The translations under genes and the position numbers were made by a program. This document shows, in pieces, positions 1-5,359 of a stretch of 5,425 bases of DNA (positions are counted from its first letter, which is position 1; each line of letters opens with the position of its first letter). Below the pieces are notes generated by a model. The model was not told the origin of the DNA. It saw only the letters and a list, made by a program, of their open reading frames with translations, and did not search any database. Origin of the DNA: PVC group bacterium (GTDB lineage: Bacteria > Verrucomicrobiota > Kiritimatiellia > CAIKKV01 > PXCX01); contig PWZG01000491.1 in NCBI GenBank assembly GCA_003567575.1, forward strand, positions 1 to 5,425, written 5' to 3'.

Positions 1-12
1 TAAATCAAACAT

Positions 13-36
13 ATCCACTAGCATCCCTATGGGATG
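13..36 (-). repeat. Short hairpin repeat, left-edge copy
   Basis: CATCCC (22-27) and GGGATG (31-36) form a perfect 6-bp stem around TAT. Read on the minus strand, the motif and its tail resemble the plus-strand stretch at 5361-5384 near the other end of the window: 18 of 24 bases match by eye, including the shared GGGATGCTA. The two copies are therefore in opposite orientation. It looks like an interspersed intergenic repeat unit rather than a terminator, since no T-run follows. A 24-base partial match could arise by chance, so support is modest. Confidence 0.35.
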
Positions 37-87
37 GCAATTGGCCACGCCAACTTGCCCAGCCCCACTTATGGGTAAAGGGCAGCG

Positions 88-228
88 CTAGGCTGTGCGA
101 GTAAAAAACTCATCGTCCGCTCTTTCCAAGCCAACATCCTCTGCCCGCACAACATCATGTCCCGCGTCGCGCAACGCAACAGCAACTTCTTTCCGAATCA
201 TCTGGTCAATGAAGATTCGCGCGCTCAA
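88..228 (-). pseudogene. Truncated DUF5615 (PIN-like toxin family) gene remnant
   Basis: The translated stretch begins near a TTG at 226-228 and ends at a TAG at 88-90, giving about 46 codons. It contains the pattern RIFIDQMIRKEVAVALRDAG followed by HDVVRAEDVGLERADDEF. That matches the N-terminal half of DUF5615 proteins: a hydrophobic strand with an acidic residue (here IFID), a helix ending in GHDV, and then a D-E pair. Family members are usually about 100-120 residues and continue to a second strand with another conserved Asp. Here reading stops right after DDEFFTRTA, so the distal half and its acidic residue are missing. No convincing ribosome binding site precedes the TTG or the ATG at 199-201, and no DUF433-type antitoxin gene is visible beside it. 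The reading frame runs open upstream to 453, but that part crosses repeat DNA and does not look like protein. I infer a broken toxin-antitoxin relic. A short unrelated ORF is the alternative. Confidence 0.55.
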
Positions 229-262
229 GCCTCGACAAGATCGAACTCCGGCTGTCCCAAAA

Positions 263-495
263 GGGTCATGGTAGACAATTTGATTGCGCTGAAAAACACT
301 CATGTTTCGGAATTCCGAATGGATAGACGCCCCACCTACACCGTACTCGTACACGTACTCGTACACGCAACTCTCTGTTTTTAAGCATATTCCAGATTGG
401 GGTGTACGAGTAAGTGTACGAGTACGAAACATCAAAACGGGCTGATGCCCCACCGCCGAACTTTTTCAGCGCAATCGAATGTTGAGACGTGACCC
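263..495. repeat. Nested inverted-repeat (MITE-like) element
   Basis: The two arms, 278-296 and 462-480, are 19-bp inverted repeats matching at 18 positions (ATTTGATTGCGCTGAAAAA against the reverse complement of the right arm, which differs at base 4). Outside them, GGGTCA (263-268) and TGACCC (490-495) are also complementary and are each separated from the main arm by exactly 9 bases, so the symmetry extends in register. A second, stronger inverted repeat (342-366 / 402-426) sits inside, with nearly the same centre. There is no transposase ORF. I see no clear target-site duplication at the flanks. It lies between the DUF5615 remnant and the promoter of the DUF4838 gene. It may be a miniature transposable element, a palindromic intergenic repeat, or a large cruciform or RNA hairpin. 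Confidence 0.6.
342..426. repeat. 25-bp inverted repeat built of CGTACT/CGTACA hexamers
   Basis: Each 25-base arm (342-366 and 402-426) is two tandem copies of the 12-mer CGTACTCGTACA, or its complement, plus one extra base. The underlying period is 6 bases. The arms are reverse complements with a single mismatch (355 against 413), and the spacer is 35 bases (367-401). In six-frame translation the array gives alternating-residue peptides such as VYEYVYEY or RVRVRVR, which are products of the repeat and not evidence of a gene. Read as RNA, either strand would form a long stem-loop. Confidence 0.8.
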
Positions 496-574
496 CTATG
501 GTTGCTATGGTTACCGGCATCCACAAGAGATCACGTCTACCCACAGATTCCGCGGAAGACCCGAAAAAATGACA

Positions 575-603
575 TTGAACGATAGCTTGCGGCCTGATAT
601 GAT
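575..603 (+). promoter_or_regulatory. Sigma70-type promoter of the DUF4838 gene
   Basis: A -35 element TTGAAC (575-580, 4 of 6 to consensus) is followed after exactly 17 bases by a -10 element TATGAT (598-603, 5 of 6). A TG dinucleotide at 595-596 makes this an extended -10. Transcription would start near 609-611, giving a leader of about 88 bases before the ATG at 698. It is the best promoter-like signal I found in the window, is correctly oriented, and lies in the intergenic stretch before gene 1. Consensus matching alone cannot prove activity. Confidence 0.6.
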
Positions 604-609
604 GTCTCT

Positions 610-655
610 TAACCGAGCGAAGCGAAGGTTACCCTTGGACAGGTCCAGGCTTCGC
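610..655 (+). promoter_or_regulatory. Structured 5' leader of the DUF4838 mRNA (possible pseudoknot)
   Basis: Three complementary pairs overlap within 46 bases: TAACC (610-614) with GGTTA (627-631); GCGAAGC (617-623), which lies in the loop of the first, with GCTTCGC (649-655); and TGGA (636-639) with TCCA (644-647). The first two together have the topology of an H-type pseudoknot, and the third could be a small hairpin within it. The structure would begin at about the first transcribed base predicted from the upstream promoter. I recognise no known riboswitch class. No T-run follows, so it is not an obvious terminator. Confidence 0.3.
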
Positions 656-687
656 GAAATCATGTTCTGTTAATCAGCAAATGTTTC

Positions 688-693
688 GAGGTG
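688..693 (+). promoter_or_regulatory. Ribosome binding site fixing the start of gene 1
   Basis: GAGGTG begins 10 bases before the ATG at 698, and its GAGG core is 6 bases from that ATG. The only close competitor, the in-frame ATG at 722, has just a weak GGA three bases upstream. This favours 698. The 722 start would, however, give a more classical signal peptide beginning MKSLALS. Confidence 0.55.
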
Positions 694-697
694 TACG

Positions 698-3259
698 ATG
701 AGTTCTGTAATATTCGGAATCATGAAATCGCTTGCTTTGTCGGTCGCGTTGTCGTTTGCGATGCTATTGTTTGTGCCGGCGGCCGGCGCGCAGACAATAC
801 TGGCGGAGAACGGCACGGCACTGATGCCGGTGGTCGTTGCGCCAGGCTGCAGCGAGCCGGTCCGCAAGTCGGCCGAACAGCTCGCGGCGATGCTGCAAAG
901 AATGAGTGGCGCCTCGTTCGATCTGGTGGAAGGCGGCGGCGGAGATGGTATTGCCGTCGGAACCTACCGGGATTTTCCAGACTTGGAACTTGATATCGAA
1001 TTTGCTTCCGATGATCCGTTTCGGCGCGAGGAATATTTGTTGCGCACGGTTGACGGCGGCGCGCACCTGATAGGAGCGACCGATTTGGCGGTACAACATG
1101 CCGTATGGGATTTTCTGTATCGATTGGGATACCGCCAGTATTTTCCCGGCGCTGTCTGGGAAGTTGTGCCCGCAATTGAAACAGTTCGGATCGAACTAGA
1201 TACTCTGGAAGCCCCTGATTATCTGGCGCGCCGTATCTGGTATAACTGGGGCCTGAGATGGGGGTACAACGTCAAACCCTACAACGAGTGGCAGGCGCGC
1301 AACCGTATGGCACGGGGATTCGGACTGCACAGCGGACATGCCTACGGTAATGTTCACCAAGCCACCAAGAGTGTTTTCGATGATAATCCGAGTTTTTATG
1401 CCCTTGTGAACGGTGAACGCAAACATCGGGGCGGAGACACGAAATTCTGTATCGGCAATCCTGAACTTCGCAAGCTGGTTGTGGACCATGCCGTCAAACG
1501 GGTTCGTGATAATCCGGATATGGACAGCATTTCCATGGATCCCAGCGATGGCGGCGGTTGGTGCGATGCGGATTGCGAACTATGCGCTGAGCTCGGCAGC
1601 GGCAGCATCAGTGATCGCGCACTCACGCTGGCCAACGATGTGGCGGCGGCGATCAACGCACTGGGTCTGGGCGATAAATACGTCGGTATGTATGCCTATA
1701 ATCAGCATGGTCCACCGCCCACGATCGATGTGCATGACAATGTCATCATGTCGGTGGCCACCGGATTCCTGAGAGGCGGCTACTCTCTGGCGGAGATAAT
1801 CGAAGGCTGGCGTGAGCGGGGTGCGCGGTTGGGAATCTACGATTACTTCAGTGTTGTTGCCTGGGACTGGAATCTGCCTCGTCGTGCCCGCGGGGGACGT
1901 GTGTACGAGGTGGCTGACCGCATTCGTGAATTCCATAATGACGGTGCACGGTTTTTCGATGCCGAATCCGGCGATGCCTGGGGGCCTTACGGTCTCGGTT
2001 ATTATGTTGCCGGTCGGGTCATGTGGGATGTGGAGGAGGCCGGCCGTGTAGGGCTGATAATGGATGAGTTTATGGAAAAAGCCTTCGGCCCGGCTCGCGA
2101 ACCGATGGCGAAATTCTATCACCTGATTGCCGTCGACAAGGAACGCCGGTCTGCCGGCGATCTACTGGGCCGGATGTATCGGCATCTGGATCAGGCGCAA
2201 AGATTGGCGGATGACCATTCCGGCGTGCTTGAAAGGATTGAACACCTGATCCTCTATACCCGCTACGCTGAACTGTACCAGCAATATGCCGACGCTACCG
2301 GCGGAGCAAAGGAAAAGGCGCGTGAGACGCTGCTTGCTCACGCTTACCGGATGCGGGAGACGATGATGGTGCATAGCTATGGTATCTGGGCGCGGCTGAT
2401 CGGTCAGGGCGCCGCCCATACCGATGATCATGAGCTCAAGGATGATCGCCCCTTTAGCAAAGATGATATCGCTGTTTTCCTGGACCAGGGTATCAAGAAT
2501 AATGTGCCGGTTGATCTGGATTTCACGGCGGTTGAATACAGCGATGATCTGGTGCCTGCCGCCGAACGACTCGCTCTGGACGATGTGGATACTGTCGGCA
2601 ACCATCCACCGGTGCCGCAGGATCGACACAATTACTTAATCTGGGTGGAATCGGCGCCTGCTGAAATCCCTCTCGATGTGACCGTGCGGAAAGTTTGGGA
2701 TCTCCGTCCGCACAAGATCAAACTTTTTTCACCCAAGGAAGTCTATGTCGAAGCCGTTGATACAAGCGATATCGTCCGTCCCGACGGCGAGACATACAAA
2801 GTTGTTCTCAAGACGCCCTATTCCGGATTACATCGCATTGAAGTTGTCGACGGCGGCGATTATACACGGATTGTATGGCCGGACGGCATGCCCGTTACCC
2901 TGCCAAGCAGCGAGGACATCCCAGGCGTGGGCAACCATTTTCGTGGAGAGTGGTCGCTCTACTTCTATGTACCGCGGGGAACTGAAACGGTTGGCGGATG
3001 GGCTGCACGCATTGCAAGCTGGGCGCCGCGTCTGTCGGGACTGGTACGGGACGGGGACGGTAACGAAGTGCATGATTTCAGCGCGGCAGAAGACGGATTC
3101 TTCAACATCGAGGTGCCAACCGGTCAGGATGGCCGCCTGTGGAAGTTTGAAAAAAGCCAAGGCGTGCGACTGATGATGACCGTTCCTCCCTATCTGGCGC
3201 GAAGCGGGAAAGAACTGCTCCTGCCACGGGAAGTGGTTGAAGCCGACGAAGCGCAATGA
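698..3259 (+). CDS. Exported DUF4838 glycosidase-like protein
   Basis: An 853-residue protein of the DUF4838 family, which is related to alpha-glucuronidase (GH67) and GH20-type glycosidases. Residues 1-31 are a signal peptide with a hydrophobic stretch at 12-26 and a cleavage site AGA|QT after Ala31. With no lipobox cysteine, the protein is probably periplasmic or secreted. Residues ~35-160 resemble the GH67/GH20b-like N-terminal alpha/beta domain (SAEQLAAMLQRMSGA, then GIAVGTY). Residues ~165-440 are the DUF4838 core, with typical landmarks: HSGH at 211-214, NPSFYALVNG at 230-239, SMDPSDGGGWC ending at Cys289, YDY at 381-383, and AESGDAWG starting at Ala422, whose Glu423 is a candidate active-site acid. 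Cys289, Cys293 and Cys296 form a compact CX3CX2C cluster. Residues ~445-610 are mainly helical and ~650-845 are beta-rich, like an accessory carbohydrate-binding or sandwich module; I could not name that family. The substrate is unknown, though plant or algal uronic-acid or sulfated polysaccharides are plausible. It has its own promoter, and its 3' end overlaps the convergent gene by 70 bp. Confidence 0.9.
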   Translation: MSSVIFGIMKSLALSVALSFAMLLFVPAAGAQTILAENGTALMPVVVAPGCSEPVRKSAEQLAAMLQRMSGASFDLVEGGGGDGIAVGTYRDFPDLELDIEFASDDPFRREEYLLRTVDGGAHLIGATDLAVQHAVWDFLYRLGYRQYFPGAVWEVVPAIETVRIELDTLEAPDYLARRIWYNWGLRWGYNVKPYNEWQARNRMARGFGLHSGHAYGNVHQATKSVFDDNPSFYALVNGERKHRGGDTKFCIGNPELRKLVVDHAVKRVRDNPDMDSISMDPSDGGGWCDADCELCAELGSGSISDRALTLANDVAAAINALGLGDKYVGMYAYNQHGPPPTIDVHDNVIMSVATGFLRGGYSLAEIIEGWRERGARLGIYDYFSVVAWDWNLPRRARGGRVYEVADRIREFHNDGARFFDAESGDAWGPYGLGYYVAGRVMWDVEEAGRVGLIMDEFMEKAFGPAREPMAKFYHLIAVDKERRSAGDLLGRMYRHLDQAQRLADDHSGVLERIEHLILYTRYAELYQQYADATGGAKEKARETLLAHAYRMRETMMVHSYGIWARLIGQGAAHTDDHELKDDRPFSKDDIAVFLDQGIKNNVPVDLDFTAVEYSDDLVPAAERLALDDVDTVGNHPPVPQDRHNYLIWVESAPAEIPLDVTVRKVWDLRPHKIKLFSPKEVYVEAVDTSDIVRPDGETYKVVLKTPYSGLHRIEVVDGGDYTRIVWPDGMPVTLPSSEDIPGVGNHFRGEWSLYFYVPRGTETVGGWAARIASWAPRLSGLVRDGDGNEVHDFSAAEDGFFNIEVPTGQDGRLWKFEKSQGVRLMMTVPPYLARSGKELLLPREVVEADEAQ

Positions 3260-4986
3260 TGTTGACGCCGGAAAAAATCAAAAACAGTGTTTGCGGCATC
3301 AAATCCCTGTAGGGGGTGATCGTGGGGAAGATCGCGGATAAAGGAGCCGCCGGGCCATTGATGGCCCCATTTCTCAATCCGATAGACCGCCACCACGTCA
3401 CGGCCATTGCGGTCACGATATGTTTCTTCGAGAACCGCGTCCCCTTGCCGCATGATCCGTTCGGACGGCACCACGGCCTGGTTGACGCGCGCCCAGAAAT
3501 CAACTGCATCGTCAAGCGAGGAATAGTTTCGCTCATTGCGTCCGTCCAGTGGCATACCGCCCGCGATGGGCACAACGGCGTCCGCCGTACCGTGCATCAG
3601 TAGCATCGGCACCCGCGCCGCCTGCTCGGAGGGATTCCAGGGCGACGATCCGGGTGATTCGAGGCTGTTCAGCGCCCCCGAAACCACTGCCGCCGCCGCC
3701 AGACGTTCCGGCCGCATCGCGGCATAGTGATGAACCATCATGCCTCCGTTCGAGAAGCCGACCATCATGATGCGCCGGGAATCCACATCCGGTCGCGTGC
3801 ACAGATAGTCAATCACGGCATCCAGAAAGGCTATGTCGTCCCAATCCTTGCGTGCGGCCCGTCCGCAGCAATGGCCGGCATTCCAATGTTGCAGAAGGCC
3901 AAACAGCCCGATACCTTCCGGAAATACCACGCCAAACCCTTCACGTTCTGCCAGGACCGACCATTCTCCCCACGCATCCATCTGACGTCCGGTGCTAAAG
4001 GCGCCATGCAACACCAGCACCACCGGGAGCAAACCGGATTGCCCGGTACCCGACGGCCAATGTTCCCGTATTCGCCGGCGATGCCGTCCCGTGCGGTGGC
4101 GGAAAGGAGGAACGGTCGTGGCCAGCATTCGGCGGGCATCTTCCATGAAGAAATTCCGCCAGGCCGGATGGTCCTGCATATCATCGGCAGTTCTGGTGAT
4201 TACCCAGGTCAAGTCCTCGCGGAATTTCTCGGAATTGTTCATTTTGGAATGATAGTATTTCGCGCGGCCCCAGCGAGGCAGCAACATGTTCGGGGCATTT
4301 TCTACCGCTGCATTGAAATAGGTCGCGGAAAGTTCATAGTCCCCCCCGATAGCGGTCGGAATGGACAGGTAATAGGCGCCGAACAGGAAATCAATCCGGA
4401 TATCGTGGTCCGGCGCCAAAGTTGCCATGTGGTCCATTACCTGCCGTGCGCGCCGAATCCAGCGAACGTTTACGACCTGACTTGGCCCCCGCAGGGTTTC
4501 CTTGAACTGATAGAACACGGCATTGACCCAGAAAAACATCGCATCGATATCATTTTCGCCAAGCGCCGTACAGGCTCCCCAGGTGGGTTCACCCGCGTGA
4601 ATGCGTTTGCGGAAGGCCGCATTCGCGAACATGGCGGCTTCGGCATGATGCATGGCCGATCGGAAATGGGTGCGTTGGGCGGATCGCGAGCGCGTAAAGC
4701 CGTCTCCAATGAGTAAATGCAGGTGGGCCAGATGGACATGCGCTCCGGCATGTTGGAAATCAAGCGCCACGACGTCGCCATAAGCCGCAATCGCCGCTTC
4801 GATCCCTTCCCGGTTTGTTGCCAAGGCTGCCACACGTTCCGCTTCTGCCATCCGGTATGCCACGACATCCGGCGATGTTTCGGACGAGTCGTCGGGCCAA
4901 TGGGGACGCCAAGCCATACACCCGCAAGTCCATACGGCCAGCAAGACGGTCATAGTACCGCACGCGGTTCTGGTAAGTTTATTCAT
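3190..4986 (-). CDS. Lipoprotein: TatT-like domain fused to PHB depolymerase/feruloyl esterase-type hydrolase
   Basis: A 598-residue protein. Residues 1-23 are a lipoprotein signal (MNKLTRT, then a hydrophobic run to TCGC, with Cys23 the likely lipidated residue), so it is probably anchored in the envelope. Residues ~50-290 resemble the TRAP transporter T-component (TatT) family: helical repeats, a DAMFFWVNAVF segment, GGD at 214-216, then ATYFNAAVENAPN. In that family this module is a periplasmic lipoprotein scaffold with a ligand cavity. Residues ~300-575 are an alpha/beta hydrolase of the LpqC / polyhydroxybutyrate-depolymerase / feruloyl-esterase group: oxyanion-hole HG at 327-328, WNAGHCCG with Cys373-Cys374, DDIAFLDAVIDYL, nucleophile elbow GFSNG with Ser412, acid Asp469 in HGTADAVVP, and base His542 in GHQWPGG. 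The triad is complete, so it is probably an active ester hydrolase. The ATG at 4986 has AAAGG five bases upstream. The last ~23 residues, a Ser/Arg-rich tail, lie beyond the usual domain end and are read antisense through the end of gene 1. No TRAP permease or TatP gene is nearby. Confidence 0.88.
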   Translation of the reverse strand: MNKLTRTACGTMTVLLAVWTCGCMAWRPHWPDDSSETSPDVVAYRMAEAERVAALATNREGIEAAIAAYGDVVALDFQHAGAHVHLAHLHLLIGDGFTRSRSAQRTHFRSAMHHAEAAMFANAAFRKRIHAGEPTWGACTALGENDIDAMFFWVNAVFYQFKETLRGPSQVVNVRWIRRARQVMDHMATLAPDHDIRIDFLFGAYYLSIPTAIGGDYELSATYFNAAVENAPNMLLPRWGRAKYYHSKMNNSEKFREDLTWVITRTADDMQDHPAWRNFFMEDARRMLATTVPPFRHRTGRHRRRIREHWPSGTGQSGLLPVVLVLHGAFSTGRQMDAWGEWSVLAEREGFGVVFPEGIGLFGLLQHWNAGHCCGRAARKDWDDIAFLDAVIDYLCTRPDVDSRRIMMVGFSNGGMMVHHYAAMRPERLAAAAVVSGALNSLESPGSSPWNPSEQAARVPMLLMHGTADAVVPIAGGMPLDGRNERNYSSLDDAVDFWARVNQAVVPSERIMRQGDAVLEETYRDRNGRDVVAVYRIEKWGHQWPGGSFIRDLPHDHPLQGFDAANTVFDFFRRQHHCASSASTTSRGRSSSFPLRAR

Positions 4987-4991
4987 AACCG

Positions 4992-5010
4992 CCTTTTATG
5001 CTCAAAGCAT
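4992..5010 (-). promoter_or_regulatory. RBS of gene 2 with a hairpin directly upstream
   Basis: On the minus strand, AAAAGG (4992-4997) lies five bases before the ATG at 4986 and supports that start. Immediately upstream, ATGCT and AGCAT (4998-5002 and 5006-5010) form a perfect 5-bp stem with a 3-base loop, abutting the Shine-Dalgarno without a gap. The hairpin could shield or stabilise the 5' end, but it is short and may be chance. Confidence 0.45.
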
Positions 5011-5157
5011 CGGCCGAATCAAATGAACAAGAAATTTCCTTTCAGACGGCGCTGCCACACGCCCGCGCGTACCGCATCTGAAACGCGCTTTGCATGATGG
5101 AAAGGTAGTGGAACCGGCTGGCGATGTCAAGTCCGGCTGCAAACACCTGCGAAGCAT
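5011..5157. other. Intergenic DNA upstream of gene 2, no convincing gene
   Basis: I see no protein family in any frame here. A 7-bp inverted repeat TTTCAGA (5040-5046) / TCTGAAA (5077-5083) encloses a 30-base GC-rich loop. A minus-strand open frame runs through 5042-5284, but it crosses hairpins and tandem repeats and its translation (ending in YARACGSAV) matches no family I recognise. The promoter of gene 2 should be in or near this stretch, but no good -35/-10 pair stands out. Confidence 0.5.
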
Positions 5158-5189
5158 CGCCGCGGTGTCGCGGCGTAGCGCGAAGCGCG
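5158..5189. repeat. Twin GC-rich hairpins
   Basis: CGCCGCG (5158-5164) and CGCGGCG (5169-5175) form a perfect 7-bp stem with loop GTGT. Two bases further, GCGC-GAA-GCGC (5178-5188) forms a second, 4-bp stem with a GAA triloop. The GCGAAGC core of the second hairpin also occurs at 617-623 in the gene 1 leader. No T-run follows on either strand, so an intergenic palindromic repeat is more likely than an intrinsic terminator. Confidence 0.5.
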
Positions 5190-5240
5190 TAGACGGAAGC
5201 TCGAAGGAAGCATGCAATGACAGTTACCATTTTTTCTGCA

Positions 5241-5359
5241 ACCGTGAACCGTGAACCCCTTAACCGTGAACGCTTACCAATCATAAATCACAAATCAACG
5301 CAAACTCCAGATTTGCATCAGTTTCCATCATTCCAATGTTCCAGTATTCCAAACATTCC
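5241..5359. repeat. Three consecutive short degenerate tandem arrays
   Basis: ACCGTGA is repeated with period 7 at 5241-5255, and ACCGTGAA returns at 5263-5270. AATCATA, AATCACA and AATCAAC run head to tail at 5279-5299, again period 7. TTCCATCA, TTCCAATG, TTCCAGTA, TTCCAAACA and TTCC follow at 5323-5359 with period 8-9. The units are unrelated to each other but the spacing is similar. No ORF spans them convincingly, and the units are far too short for a CRISPR array. Such runs are consistent with the repeat-laden spacers of some environmental bacterial genomes; function is unknown. Confidence 0.65.

Noticed and set aside
306..319. Perfect 14-bp palindrome TTCGGAATTCCGAA as a possible operator
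   Set aside because: A palindrome of this length is expected about once in three windows of this size, and no regulator gene or promoter adjoins it.
266..544. Minus-strand open frames with RVRVRVR or YSYTYSYT peptides
   Set aside because: The peptides come directly from the CGTACT/CGTACA repeats and the frames have no start signal or family similarity.
401..698. Shared 9-mer GGTGTACGA at 401-409 and at the start of gene 1 (690-698)
   Set aside because: Too short to distinguish from chance. At gene 1 it is explained by the ribosome binding site and start codon.
3300..3316. CCCTGTAGGG as a terminator between the convergent genes
   Set aside because: The stem is four bases, lies inside the esterase coding region, and is not followed by a T-run on either strand.
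3727..4716. A 329-codon plus-strand open frame
   Set aside because: It lies entirely antisense to the TatT-esterase gene, has no ribosome binding site, and its His/Arg/Pro-rich translation matches no family. It is a shadow of a GC-rich gene.
4993..5025. TTGATT-16-CATAAA as a minus-strand promoter for gene 2
   Set aside because: Transcription would start inside or after the Shine-Dalgarno sequence, leaving almost no leader.
5042..5284. An 80-codon minus-strand open frame upstream of gene 2
   Set aside because: It runs through two hairpins and the ACCGTGA array, has no recognisable domain and no clear ribosome binding site.
5241..5359. Possible CRISPR array
   Set aside because: Units are only 7-9 bases, there are no unique spacers of 25-40 bases, and no cas gene is visible.
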